From Agrocybe praecox (lineage: Eukaryota; Basidiomycota; Agaricomycetes; Agaricales; Agrocybaceae): DNA of 64,000 nucleotides. Under the pieces are notes generated by a model. That model had not been told where the DNA came from, made no database searches, and worked only from the letters and a program-made list of their open reading frames with translations. Numbering within the stretch: position 1 is the stretch's first letter; each line of letters begins with the position of its first letter. This document shows positions 10,601-22,715 of the stretch, one piece after another. The DNA lies in NCBI GenBank assembly GCA_964017145.1, contig OZ024847.1:62001-126000 (forward strand), written 5' to 3'. Both the position numbers and the translations under genes were made by a program.

Positions 10601-11949
10601 TATGCGGGATTGACCTCCGTTTTACCGATTTTGACTCCGCTGCAACGCCTATTCTGCGGAAGCCGAACCGCGGCAACATTACCTCTACTTCGGCAGGCTC
10701 ACCTGCCACTACAAACATTACGACGTAAGCAGGTGTGGAGTAGCAGGAATTTCGGTGTATTTGAGTTTGTTATTAATAAGCATGTCTGAATCTAGCACGT
10801 TCATACAACGTTTTGCATTCTGCAGGACCATCCTAGTATCTCATTGTGGAAGCACATCTAAAAATAGCAACAAGCAGGTATAATTGTGCACAAGAAAGAA
10901 AAGACCGACCACGAGAACGTTGGCGTGCCTCCGATTTTGAACAAGTATAGACCTACTGTAAATAGAACATTGGGTTCATGTTGCATACGTAGTACGTTCC
11001 CCAGGCTTTGAGACGTGGTATACACGGTTCCATCCCAAGCTACGAGGCATGATAGAGCAGTGCCAATTTTTTGTTCTACAATATTACATTTCCTCACATG
11101 AGACACCCATAACTTCCAGCTTGAACGATGGTGCGTGAGTGAGTATATCAGGCGGCCGCGCGGCGTATACCGTGTACGTACGAAGAAGATATGAGATTCG
11201 TATCAAGCTCATGTGTCTAGTCCCAGGACAAGTAGCACACACGTACCACTGTTCCTATCTGATAGTATCAATCGTGTGGTACCGCATATATATAGTAACA
11301 TAGCTTTCAATTAATGTGTAGTTCTAAATTCTTAGGCCTAATTAGTAGAAAATTCCTTAACTACATGTTTTTCCATGCCCGAATTTCCGTATCGGCAACT
11401 ACAAATCCGGATTCTGGCCATATTTTAACCTGCGAACTAGTGCTGATGTTAGAAATTTACACTTCAGACATCCCGATCTTGGAATTTTCAAGCCCAGCCC
11501 GCCATTTATGATTTCATCGCTGATCTTCCCACGGTTGATAGTTATTAGTTTTCGCAATTCTCCCTCGATATACGATTTACGATCTTAACGACGATGTGCT
11601 ATGGGCTATTTTGATGGTGTCATCATTCATGGTAATGATATGCAGAATTAGACGAGCGGCTAGCGATTCTGACTTAATTTCGAGGTCCTCCCAACTCATT
11701 AGATGAAGTTCCCATAGCTTTGGCGTACATGTTTGCACTGGCTCCACTGGTTAAAAGAGTAGTGAGACGAAGTTGCGACAACAAGATAGTTGATTAGCTA
11801 CATAAGATGCATTTATATAGCACGTAGCATTCGTTATCGAATTCATCCATCCATCGTCTCTCCAAATGCCAAAATCCAATGCCAAAATCCCAATATACCA
11901 AAAAATTACCTGCCCCCACACGCACAAAAAAACAAATCCCATTGCCATA
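10601..11949. other. Intergenic, repeat-derived
   Basis: No gene supported. The part to about 10800 belongs to the segmental duplication. Around 11140-11290 there is a diverged third copy of the non-coding block found inverted at 16030-16240 and 51640-51740 (block containing ATGAGATTCGTATCAAG). Confidence 0.4.
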
Positions 11950-13804
11950 CCATCACATCACATCACATCAAATACTCCCGCACCTCCTACCCCAACGCCT
12001 CCCAAAACCTCTCACTTGCACCTGTCTCAAAACCATTCTGGTTTCAACACAAATGCAAATTGAGCTTCGTCCAAACGTATGTTCCAACAACAAGCTATCT
12101 TTGACGGCTCGCGGCGTCATCGAGCGGAGGGTGGACGAAGGGTAAGAATCGCGCGTGTATAGAGCGTTTAGGTTCCCTATTAGCGAGAGGACGAGGGCGG
12201 CGGCGCTTGGTGCAGGGCGTCCTAGTGCGAGGGTGGTTGTGGTCGTACTTTCACTAGTACTGGTGTTTGTGTGTGGGGGAGGGACTGGGGCTGGGGAGGA
12301 CGGGAGATGGGAGAGGTAAGGCCGGAGGTTCATTGCTGTGTACATCATTCTGAGTCAAAAATTAAAATTGAAATTAAAAATAAGAATGAGAAGGAACCCA
12401 TTCCCCTCGCTTCTCACAAACTCCCTCGATCAAACGACATCACAAAGCACGACGATCGCATGGTTGATCGTCACTCCTCGAGATTTACACTTTCGGAGTA
12501 TGAACGCCGTTGCGTGTTTCGTGAACCCTTTTTCGTGCCTTGTGGTGAGCAAGGGGGACGCGGGAGGGAGTGGGCGCGCTGGATTGGATTTAAGTGACGT
12601 CAGTAAGTGTTTAACGAGGGACAAAAATAGAGATGTCAATTAGGACAAGGATGGGCGAAAATGTCCGAGGTGATAAGATTCAAAGATAAAAACGAGGTGC
12701 TGTTATGCATAGGTTGGTGATATATGATAAAAAATCATGTCATATACCGACAGAAGAATAGATGGAGGGATGAAAGGATAAACGGACGTTGAGCGTAATT
12801 GCAATGACAATGTAACGCAACATCCCCATTTCAACCCAAGGACGAACATCAATACTAAACGAAAAAAGGGATCACGAAAATGAGAACGAAACAAAAAAAC
12901 GAAAATAAACACAGTAGAACAAGTAAGCGGCACTCACGATCTCCCTCTACCAAACCCTCGCAAAATCCACCCTTCTCACCGCCTTCGCATTCGAGGACAC
13001 GACGATATACGACAAAAGGCCGTCCGAGAGCGTCCGTGGGCCGTTCATGTATACGAATATTAGCTCTGTTTGTGGATGGAACGTTTGGCGAAAAAGAAGA
13101 GGGCATGGAGCAAAAATTAGGAGGACAAGGACAAGAAGGATAAGGACAAGGAAATTAGGGAAGGATAGAGGGCGTACACATCATCTTTAGATTAAAAACC
13201 CACGCTCTCTGCGCGTCTTCCAGCGCTTCTCGGGCGTTCCTTGTCGGTGTGAAGCCGCATTAACCTGCCGTATAAACGATCAACGAAATTTAAAAAAATT
13301 GAAAAATGCTGATACCCACGAAAAATACACGAAAGCGGGTGCCTCCTGATAATCGCCCATGCGAGCGCGAAGCGCCGCGGGTGTATGGAATGGATCGGGG
13401 GGCTGAATGCGATGTGTAGGAACCTTTGGTCGTTCATCGGGTGGGTTATGTTAGTTAGCTGCATTGTCAAGTATTGGGTATTGGGGATCAGGTACTGGAT
13501 ATCTGTGTGGTATTGGACCTGAAAGGAATAGAGGAAAGGAAGGAAAGCACAACGCACATACCCCCAGTTCTGGATGCGCTGTGGGATAGAACGCTGCTTT
13601 GCTTGGGCCTAACGCGCCATCGTATGTTTGTGTCGGTAGGTCTGCGTTCTCATTGGCACCCGAGCTGCTCGCGCTCGCACTCATGTTGGGAATGGCGCGG
13701 ACGGTCCATCTGTCAGAGAGAAATTGTTGTCGTCCGTGTTGTTCGAGGGGTAGGTTACTGCTACTCAGGGGCGTCGTCATTGTTGGGGTCGTTTTCATCG
13801 CCAT
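11950..13804 (-). pseudogene. Decayed copy of the condensation-like acyltransferase
   Basis: On the minus strand this follows, piece by piece, the intact gene at 46251-48863: the start region with TTPLSSSNLPLEQHGRQQFL near 13770, FLHIAFSPPIHSIHPRRFAL (about 13430), a diverged YMNGPRTLSD counterpart (about 13050), VDFARVW (about 12970), SRGVTINHAIVVLCDVV (about 12440), MMYTAMNLRPYLS (12348) and LLLEHTFG (about 12080). Several lesions are visible. A deletion fuses the segment after YMNGPRTLSD to the KAV..VDFARV segment and removes the HxxxDG catalytic region. A TAG follows VDFARVW. A frameshift garbles the last 40 codons. No functional enzyme can result. Confidence 0.85.
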
Positions 13805-14324
13805 CGTCGGTCGGGTTGGATATGGAGTATAGGGTCTGCTTGGAGGAAGGTGGACGGATATGTACGTGTCACGACGACGCCTGGCACATGATACATATCA
13901 TGATGTTCAATTTTTGGATCAACGAAATCCGGTGGAGTTTAAATCTGACGGCAGACTCAAAACTTGTTTTCCAGAAAATGTTACGCATAAACTGGAGACG
14001 TAAGGCGTGCCGATGAGCAATTTTTCATGTCACTTCTTAATTTACTTCAATAAATTGTGAATTATTATGATGAAGAGCGATAAATGGCATCGAAAAATGA
14101 AGACTGAATGGCTATCAGAACAGTTATATGGTGGAGATCTGGGTTCTCTGTATTATTGCTGCCCGTTTATTTATACTTTCCATTGGACCAAAATGAAGCA
14201 CTTTATACGTAACATATCTCAAAGAAGCTATTTTTATTGTGGAATTTTACATGTAATGACATATCACGATTGATGGAACAGAGAACTAGTATCCCTCTTG
14301 CCGCTTGCGAGTAACGGGAGAGAA

Positions 14325-14714
14325 TTAGAATACCGAAACACTCTCCCAGTTGAAGCTACACCAATTTAAATAATCAGTTTGACCCCATCTAAGCTTTTGA
14401 TTCAAGGAGAATGCTTACCCTGGAGGCGCAGTTGCGCATCCAGACCCTCCACCGAGGACTAAGGTGGCGCCATTGGTGCACGAGTCGTGGGGACCCCCAG
14501 ATTCGAAGAACTGGATCTGACTAGGGACACCAGAATACCTGATGGATTTCGCCGATCCGCCTCCAAAGGTCAAACATTCACGAGAAGGCACATTGAAGTC
14601 AGGGGTTTTACTGCCAGTGCAGTCAGCCCCAGCAAAGCCTGTGATCGTGGCTGACATTGCCAGAGAGGCGGAAGCGAGCAGAGCGCTGGAAAGGAAGACA
14701 ACGTTGAATTGCAT
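14325..14714 (-). CDS. Small secreted four-cysteine protein (copy 2)
   Basis: A paralogue of the gene at 9167-9548 with the same design: coding exons 14714-14419 (296 nt) and 14355-14325 (31 nt), a 63-nt intron between them and a 66-nt 5' UTR intron (14740-14805). The 108-residue product starts MQFNVVFLSSALLASASLAM (signal peptide). It keeps the four cysteines and SIRYSGVPSQIQFF, and ends GFNWESVSVF. The mature N-terminal part (GSKTPDFNVPSRECLTFGG) differs most from copies 1 and 3 and is closer to copy 4. A TATA box (14856-14867) and the conserved upstream block (14970-15022) are present. The intact WWDKPL membrane gene lies about 1.8 kb further upstream on the same strand. Confidence 0.85.
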
Positions 14715-14866
14715 GGCTGCTGCTGAGGTAGTGTATCTTCTGAATGCTGGGGAAAAAAATGAAGTGAGTTGAGGTTTATACAAGTGACGATGAATAGAAG
14801 CTAACCTGATTGAATGTAGGAAGAGGAGCTGAATGAACAGGGATTCAGAGGTACTGGTATTTATAC

Positions 14867-15668
14867 GTTTTGTAAAGAGAACTTCCCTCTGGAGTTCGAG
14901 CCATTTTCTTCAGGCCATCAGTGTAATATTAGACCAGCTAGCGCTCTGCTGTACAAGTCAATTCTTCTATAACCCCATTCGTAGCGATGAGCGCTTCTAA
15001 TCCTTTCTTTCACCGCCGCACGGCCTCGGATTCTATTGTTTCACCGTAAGCAGTATAACATCTTGCTATAATTACAGTCCCGGCCTTCAAGGCGGAGAGT
15101 AATACATGGTAGTGCCGATAAGTTTTTTCGCTCATACAAATAATAGCAGGGTTCGGTTTTCTCATAGACAATGATAATGCCATCAATTACAATTCCACAC
15201 CTGTCAGCAACAAAAGAGATATTTCAAGTTGACAGAAGAAATGAGGTTAAGCCAGTAAATTTGAGCGCATGAGGTCCGTCGTCCTACCATTGCGTTTTTC
15301 GAACGCCTTCGGTTCTCCAATCAACATGATATCTAAATTCAATCTTCAATAATTGATGTCGCGGCCTTCACGGTCCTTCTTAGACCCGTGCCTTTGTACC
15401 ACGATGGCTATCTATTTCATCATTTCAAACAAAGAGCAATACATCCCATATAATACTATTAATATTATGATATAAGCAGCAACCCAAGAGACCTGAGTAC
15501 TGAATACTGAATAATGCGGTGGGGAAGTACCATGCGTAGGAGAATCTATGGGGAGGGTGTTCGAATTGGGTGGAAGTCATGAGAGACTCGAGCAGGTTCT
15601 GCATCCAGGATACACGTCCCCTATCACATCAACACCTCTTCAATTTTACTCAGGTAAATTAGCGTACG
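14867..15668. other. Upstream region of secreted-protein gene 2
   Basis: No gene is supported. It aligns in part with the upstream flanks of copies 1 and 3 (about 9800-10200 and 37650-38050), so the duplication unit of these genes includes at least 400 bp upstream of the TATA box. Confidence 0.4.
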
Positions 15669-16240
15669 TCAGGCGAAGACCCCGGGCGTAATACGTGAAC
15701 CTCTGCGTGCCGCTATTTTTCGACCAGAACCTGACTGGTAAACATCCTTCTTCTTCAACTCCGCCAAAGACGCCTCGACTTGCGAAGAAGCCTCGACCGG
15801 AGGATATGAACTAAGGCTTTGTAAGCATGAACATATCACACTTTGCCAATGTCTTGTGGAGATACGTTCTAGGTGGTTACTAGTGAGCTGTGAGATGAAG
15901 TACATGAGAAAAAATACCAAATTTCAGGTGCGCAAGGTAACTAACTTCATCACATATAGGATGTATTGTTCTTCAGCGAGAAAATAGTATATTAATAACC
16001 TTATGATTACCTCAGACCTAACTGATGAGCGGTGAGTCTACCAAAGATAACTACAAGCATGATATGAGATTGGTATCAAGTACAATGTATGGTCCGGGTC
16101 TTGTCCAGGTGCCGGGAAGTATATTGGTACCCGCGTATCACTGTCACTCTGCGGCGGGACACAGGATATTGAACGAGTATATAAGCACTAATAGTCAAGG
16201 TATGGGTCCGGGACATGATGTGCACGTACCATAGCTCTCA
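15669..16240. repeat. Inverted repeat partner of 51640-52095
   Basis: The block with the coding-like string ASLAELKKKDVYQSGSGRK (minus strand, 15669-15790) matches, in the opposite orientation, 51980-52095 (SLAELKKKDVYHSVQTRRKL). The block at 16050-16150 containing ATGAGATTGGTATCAAG matches the reverse complement of 51660-51730. The string may be the C-terminal end of a lost protein. Both copies sit near a secreted-protein gene, so this is part of the inverted duplication that links 12-21 kb with 46-56 kb. Confidence 0.6.
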
Positions 16241-16501
16241 AAATTAATTCAGAAAACAAATAAATACAACAGCACGCTCGCCCTGACGCGTGGTGCCGGT
16301 GCCGGTGAAATGCCGAGTTAATTTATTGATTTTATTCCCACGGGCCTTTTACTTTCCCACAACTGATCTATCATGTCACACCGCAAAGCAATCATATACG
16401 ATCTGAGCGGAGACATGGTGTGGAAAACATGACTCATTCTATATAGGTGCAACGGAACCAAAGATCGTATTACCACCGACCATGAGCGGACCGACTACTT
16501 C

Positions 16502-18201
16502 CTAAATATGTGGTACATAATTCGTCCATGCAATCGTAAGGAATGCTGAAGCTGGTAAACTTCGAAGTGATGCGACTGACTCGACCAGCAAAACCACTCG
16601 TGCAATAATATAGATCGCAGGAACAGTAACCATGGACATCTTCACAATTGAAAATAATTTGTTGATGTACCATATACGCCTTAATTCCTTCCTTTGGTCG
16701 GACTTTGTTGGCTCTATCCTATCCATACCAAAGTATAGAGTGCTAGCCAAAACAATCGGGACGCCGTAGAGAAACGGACAAGCAATGATAATTATTGTCG
16801 GCACACGCCATAATTTTGTTTCTGCCCTAGTTGGAAAAGTCGTATTCCAGGCGGCAAGATGAATAGCGCCAAATCCACCGCTGAGAAGCAGTGTTACGAC
16901 GTGAAAAAATAAGATGTCGTTATTCAAAATTTGGGTGCTCCGCGGATGGGCGTAGTAGGTCGGTATTCTGGCTGTGTATCCCCGCATGTCTGCGACATAT
17001 ACAAGAGGTGCATCCATTTCCTGTAGCCGCCTAAAAGGGAACATGAGAGCGCGTTTGAGAGCGCTCTCTGTGTCAATTTCGATTACTCGGTACTGATTAA
17101 ATTCTGGAATAATGTAATCTTCATACGTGGTGCGTCTCGAGGAATATTTTAAATGCGGATCCACACTTGGCTCTTGCCATCCGGGGGCCGATGCTGTGGG
17201 CTGCTCCATACAATTTGCGACCTCATCGGTGCCTGTACTAGTTCTTATATCTTCTCCGTTTGTTGAAACTGGGATCTCCATGGTAGAGCATAGACCAACT
17301 GGTCGACTTGGGAAGTGCAGTGGGTCAGATTGTCGACTGCGTCTGTCTATAACTTCATCATCTATTCTGATGTTGGAAATCGTGTCAACGGAATTGTAGG
17401 GGCGAACTTGGAAAGGAACACTGGCATTCAGCGGCTTGTCCCACCATAGGAAATACATCGCTCCATTCAATGCACAGAAAGACAGTGTTGATATCTCCAG
17501 CTGAGTGATCGTCAATCCACGTATGTGGCGGATTAAGCATTGGGCGATAAACCATGAAGTTTGTCCGAGGATAAGTGTCTTCGAGAATCCGTCCCCACTG
17601 CTTCTGCATGATATCTTCTTTGAGGATATTGTTGGGAAGTCAATCTGTTTGTTTATGCGCAAGACTTCCAATTGGTATGGTTGAAGAAATTTGATTTTGC
17701 CGTGTCCGCTTTTTATGACGAAACCTCCCATCTGAGCGAAGAAGCCGTGCGTATTCTCCCAACCAAATTCTAGGAAGTAATAAATGGTTTTTGCGTCAGT
17801 TTACAGGATACAGAAAAGGATACAGATAAGATTGGGAAACCTTTGTAAGCATTTGCTAGAGCACGAGCGCCCATCCATTGCCTGAGCGCCCAAAAAATGA
17901 CCATTTCTGGAACTAACAAAGACCAGATCATGAGCTCAACACGTAGGAGTATCGCTCTAACCGGCCCATCGTATGTGGATAACATATTTGGGTGGATTGA
18001 TGCCCATGTACACGCCAATAACGTAGCGATGCACCCCCTGATGATCTCCCACAATGTCCTCTGATCGAACCCCCCATTATGCAGGGGTAAGAGCTGAATG
18101 GCTGTCGTGACATTTGAAAGTAGCATTACTACCAGCATGCAAATGTTAGATGATGATGGTAGTGGTTGGCTGTATACGGAGGTAGCGAATGAAGGCTTCA
18201 A
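16502..18201 (-). CDS. WWDKPL-type polytopic membrane protein (intact copy B)
   Basis: Two exons, 18201-17841 and 17769-16502, with a 71-nt intron, give 542 residues. The N-terminus has a hydrophobic leader (ICMLVVMLLSNV). Then come FDQRTLWEIIRGC, CTWASIHPNM, ELMIWSLLVPEMVIFWALRQ (membrane span), THGFFAQMGGFV, SSGDGFSKTLILGQTSWF, ITQLEISTLSFCALNG, FLWWDKPLNA, a variable polar loop of about 110 residues, ALMFPFRRLQEM, IPTYYAHP, and three or four further membrane spans ending RSLPASAFLTIAWTNYVPHI. This motif order and ending match what I know as an abundant, uncharacterised Agaricomycete family. It is the only one of five copies in this window without a stop or frameshift. Function is not known; a plasma or endomembrane location is inferred from the spans. 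Confidence 0.85.
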
Positions 18202-18543
18202 TGGGTACGCTCGGACTGAATCAACGTCTTATAAGAACATCTGTCTGATACGGTCATTGATATGATTACAAAGTACTGTAAGAAGACTTAAGTTAAGACG
18301 CATCGCCCCCGCATCAATCTTGTATTAATAATAAGGAAACTAGTGTCGCCTTTCCTGTAATTGTGATATAAGAATATAAAGCAGCCTAACTCTACAATTG
18401 AATCTTTTACAGTGTATCCGCTTGGCCTTTATCGCCGATATTCTCACGGTTGATATTTATAAATTTATTCACACGCAATTCATTGCCGTCCCAAGAATTT
18501 TAAAATAGTTTATCTTAACGTGACCACTGCAGTCAGAACAACG
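18202..18543. other. Intergenic, upstream of copy B
   Basis: AT-rich, no coding signal seen; presumably holds the promoter of the membrane-protein gene. Confidence 0.4.
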
Positions 18544-18545
18544 TA

Positions 18546-19021
18546 TGGTGCGAAACGACTGGTCACCGACTATTTTGTGCAAAAAATATAAGGGTCCCAA
18601 AAAAAACCTTGGAATTTTTATTCCTTTAGATGAAAGCTTTCAATTACCATTATCAATCGATCATCTAAACAGAATTTCGATAGGATAAAAACTCAGCGAG
18701 TTATAAAATCCGACCAAGCCAAAATTGGCCAGCTTATATAATACTATCCATATATATGGAAGGTACACCTAATCTAATCTAATCAAACACCGCTGCACCG
18801 TGTGCCAGAACACGGTTGAAACACGGCGATGAGATGTAGCTAAAGGATTGCACTCGCAGCTGGGCTTCCTTTGCAAAATGCAGCTAATTCGAGCTAATGT
18901 CAAAAAATTTGTTAGCAAGATCCTCATTTCTGAGATAGATAAGATAAGATAACACTTCAATTTTTTCGCCAACCAAATTGGCCACTGCACAAAATAGTCG
19001 GTGACTAGTCGTTTCGCACCA
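18546..19021. mobile_element. 476-bp MITE with 36-bp TIRs and TA duplication
   Basis: The left end, starting TGGTGCGAAACGACT at 18546, is repeated as a reverse complement at 18986-19021, 36 bp with one mismatch. TA dinucleotides flank both ends (18544-18545 and 19022-19023), as expected for Tc1/mariner-type insertion. The interior has no transposase frame. It is a non-autonomous element that needs a transposase from elsewhere. Near-identity of the two ends suggests it is fairly young. Confidence 0.85.
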
Positions 19022-19229
19022 TAGTCTACTCAAAGTAATCTCATTGCGGACAGGTAGAATTATTTTTGATACTCGAGGACTGTCTGTGACCTTCTCAGCG
19101 AAAATACCACCCATTTACCTTCTCAGTTCGGTACAGCATCGAAGGCTAGCAAGGCCAACGTCTACACTATCACCATCGCCGCTCGTTTTACTTCACTCGC
19201 TGTCCAGAACGATTATATCATCGTTCTGA

Positions 19230-19350
19230 CTTATATCCTCCTTATACACCTCCATAAATCACTCTTTTATTTTACTTTCTTGGTTTGGACCCCTGAGACT
19301 ATTCCGACTCGTCTCACTCTTTATTTAGAACTCAAACGAGTTTAGATCAT
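19230..19350 (+). repeat. Diverged LTR 3'-end fragment
   Basis: The stretch GGACCCCTGAGACTATTCCG, followed by CGTCTCACTC and GAACTCAAACGAGTTTAGATC, matches the 3' ends of the two solo LTRs at 22640-22711 and 54950-55023. The 5' end of the LTR was not found; the adjacent MITE may have replaced or displaced it. Confidence 0.5.
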
Positions 19351-19583
19351 TTAAATATGTCGACCCAGTAATATTCCATAATGTAATTACTGGTCTAGAG
19401 AAGAAGAGGTAAGTATAGCTACGTCCAATAGGATCACAAAAACATAGATGCTGACTGACCTATGCCGACATCATGGCATCACTCGGAAATATAGAGTTTT
19501 TTGTTTGTGGGGGTTTGGTCTGACTTAGAACACTCGATAGTGCATGAACAATATAATATTTTACATCATTCATTTGCCGCTTC

Positions 19584-20831
19584 TTATTTAAGAAGCATGC
19601 TAGAAATACTATTGGACTGGCTCAATGCAGCTTCTATGTGAATCTCAGATGGAATCACAAGGGAGAATTCCTCGTCGGTCTCATCTCCAGAAAAAAGAAC
19701 TAATCGGGCCACCATAAGTGTCGGTGCAAGTCCCTATTATAGATGCAATCACATCATTATTCGATTCTTAGACTGAAATGTTAGCTTACCGTCATGACTA
19801 TTGACAATGATTCGAAATAGTTGCCGACTATGGTTATCACTAGCGATGTTTGAATGTTTTTGGTTTCGATAAATGAACAGATGGTTGTAGCAATTGCTAA
19901 GGCGGTATAGAGTGCGGACGACTGGATCAAGATATCTATAATATGTTTGTACCTCCGCCTGGAGTGCTTGTTATATGCCGTCTTTGTATAGATGCAAAGA
20001 CATATCATGAGGGTGGCCGTGAGACTGGTTGCCCCTACCGAGGCGTACATAGCACCACCTAGTCGGTCAGCTTGGTAAGCTCTTTCTAGTGTCCGAAAGC
20101 TTGGTCTAAAGTAGAGGAGAGCGTAGAATATAATAACAACAACAACGAGAGCTTCAAAGCCGGTCAGAAAAATTGGGATACAGCACGAGAACATTTGAGA
20201 ATACTAACCAATTTCGGCAAAATAAAATACGATAGGGATCATAAAACGGAGGAGTGATCTTCCACACATGTGAAAGCATCTCCACACCTAATGATATATG
20301 AGCGTAAATAATAGAAACACATGATTCATGTGGATCGTACCATGAGACCGTCTGCCAGCAGAAATCCAACGCTTTCAAATACAATTGATAATATGTTGAG
20401 TGCAGGTAAAGGAGAGGAACCAATGACGCTGTCCACGAAGATAGAAAGTCTAGAATCTCCGAGTGTACAAAATATGTTGGTCAGGTAATACCAACTCAGG
20501 CCAGCCTGCGAAGCTACTGTGACATATAAAGTCGTTAAAACCGTGGTTATTGCACATATGTGCAATGCAGAAGAACGATGACTGGAAACTACAAACAATA
20601 TTCTTAGCTTCCTACGGTGATTTTTAATGGCATCAAACGCACGATAGAGGTAAAGTGTAGCGATATATAATCCTGTATATATCCCTACTCCAACAAATTA
20701 ACTTCGGTACTTATATGTTACTCCGATGACATACCTATCAGAAATACGAGTAAAAGTGTAGAATTTAGGTTTGCGCTTATCATCGCTTTCTGTATGCCAG
20801 TAGGCACTGACGAAGCCACAGAAGAGGACAT
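19584..20831 (-). CDS. Polytopic membrane protein, six exons, paralogue of 49695-51011
   Basis: Exons are 20831-20735, 20684-20643 (only 42 nt), 20588-20341, 20287-20209, 20151-19790 and 19733-19584, giving 325 residues. About seven hydrophobic spans are visible: STLLLVFLI/GIYTGLYIATLYLY, ALHICAITTVLTTLYVTV, LLADGLM, RFMIPIVFYFAEI, ALVVVVIIFYALLYF, ASVGATSLTATLMICLC and ALYTALAIATTIC. A WRCF motif follows the third span, then a conserved YKHIIDILIQSSALYTA segment and a polar cytoplasmic-type tail. The paralogue has the same six-exon plan, including a 42-nt second exon; that comparison decided the small exon. The layout resembles fungal seven-span proteins of unknown function found widely in mushrooms. 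A receptor role would be speculation. Confidence 0.8.
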
Positions 20832-21865
20832 TACGATACAATGGTGCGAATAAGACGATGATATTACACTCGACTTTATAAACCTGTGGATGAAGTTTAC
20901 TCTATTACCTCAGGGTAGATGGAAACAGCGTACACGCCTTCATGCATGTGTATGACAACTGATGCGGAAGGTACAGGCATTTTGCGATGTTCACCAGTTA
21001 AATCCGACAAATGGTGCTGATATATGATGGACATATATGGAGGTATCAAGCGGCTCAAATAATCAATGATCAATAACTTCTCAGAAATGCCTGCCTGACA
21101 TAGTGGCCGATCACGGCATTAGTAAATTTAATCACCCGATCGAGACTTTCACATTTCGAAATCCCGCTCGAATGTCCGCCAGATTATCTATTTATACCAC
21201 AAGTACCTACAAGTTTTGTCGACACTCAAATGTCGCACATTTGAGTCTACGTTGCGTTCATCAGTGATACATAGCACCAAAAAAATGTTGGTGAGTGCAA
21301 TATCCAGCTTAATTCATAATATAAATGCCTGTAGGACATGTATATGTAATTAATCTATATAACCTGAATTTTTAGATTAGAAATTCCAAAATATCGTCGA
21401 TAATGATTCTGACAATCAATCAATACTGCATTGTCGCCATCAGTTCATACTTCCATGTGTATCATGGATTGGCAAGGTGTCTGATATACTGATTAGCACT
21501 TTTGAATATCTGGGCTTCGACCGACAACGTGAGAGTGACATTCGGGCTTTGGAAGACAATAGATCCCACCAATACACATTTCTTGCTATGCAATTAGGCT
21601 TAATCGTACATTTATGAAACATAAATCACACGTATAGAAGCTCGCCTCCTACTAGGCCCTATGACATCCTAACTGTCGTGGGCTCTACCGGAGACAGAAG
21701 CAAGCAAAAGCATTGTTACAATCTAACAGTTGCTACGTATTTATGAAATGTTTGATTACCTAGTGTTTTCTTCTCATTCGCATTGATGTCTTGGCGGTCT
21801 GTGCAGTAAATTTGGACCCATGGGGTCATTTGACGACGATATCCAAGCTCCCTCCGTTGCTAGAT
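20832..21865. other. Intergenic region without a supported gene
   Basis: Only short chance frames occur. The first few hundred bases are upstream of the six-exon membrane-protein gene. Confidence 0.4.
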
Positions 21866-22711
21866 TGTAAGGTACGCACCTTGTCTACGCCCGAAACCGA
21901 CACAAACACGCCGTCTTGACGCACACCCAAGTGTGCATTCCCACGTTCGTGATGCATCATATATATTTAGCGGAGTTGGTCATTTTCCCTCATCCTTAGT
22001 ATCGTCGTATCACATCCCCATAATCTTCCTTCTTTTTTTATCACTATTTTCGAGCATAGGACCACTTTCAGTATTTTTTTGTTTTGCATCAGTTTATATT
22101 ATCTTAAATTTCCCTTTAGTCTAGATTTTATTTCGCATACGAGGGTTCCTTAGGGTTCACCGTCGCTTGTTTAATTTCTATTGGAAATTTTTTTTTTGCC
22201 TAGATAAACCTTCCCCATTTGGTTTTATCTCATATCTTGCCTCCTGTGTACCGCTACCAGTAGAATTACCTATAAAACAGTAGTCCTACTTGCTTTGTAC
22301 TCCCTGGAGCAGAAAATAGGATCCGTCTCACCACTTCTCATACACTACGCTGGAGCAGTCCAGTATGCAGCTGTGTGGAGTAGCTGGGCTCGGAAGCGCG
22401 TCCAGCAGCCTCGTACGATGGCAGTAGTGGTCAAAGGATGATGTATTCGGCTATGGACGCGTCGCGCTGTCATGAACTGATCTAATCAACGGATTGGGCA
22501 GTCGGTCAGACTGCACTGCCACAACGCAACCATTTCGCATCGAACGCAATGAAAACTATGCTTTGACCATTGCAGCCACGCACGGTCATACCACTATCAT
22601 TTCTCCTCCGTTCCTTACCAACCACGGCATCACCAAGAGGTTTAGAACCCCGAGACGATTCCGCCTCGTTTCACCTCTTCACCCGAACTCAGAGCGGTTC
22701 GCGTCGTTTTA
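21866..22711 (+). mobile_element. Solo LTR (846 bp) with 4-bp target duplication
   Basis: It starts TGTAAGGTACGCACC and ends CGTCGTTTTA. The 4-bp sequence AGAT occurs immediately before (21862-21865) and after (22712-22715). A second copy of the same family lies at 54573-55023, where the end is TTTCA, i.e. TG...CA. Shared blocks include GTCTACGCCCGAAACCGACA, CGCTTGTTTAATTTCT and CATCACCAAGAGGTTTAG. No internal coding part remains, so it is an LTR left after recombination or a non-autonomous element. Confidence 0.7.
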
Positions 22712-22715
22712 AGAT

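Larger units (their letters stand above)
6400..10800. repeat. Segmental duplication, copy 1 (partner 34350-38600)
   Basis: This stretch and 34350-38600 are homologous in the same orientation. They share the broken membrane-protein gene, the following non-coding DNA (for example AGGGAAGACTCCATTG at 7999 against the same block near 35375), the secreted-protein gene and about 1 kb beyond it. Indels separate the copies: 35704-36448 and about 36700-36870 are present only in copy 2, and about 8710-8960 and 10546-10600 only in copy 1. The copies are about 28 kb apart. Confidence 0.75.
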
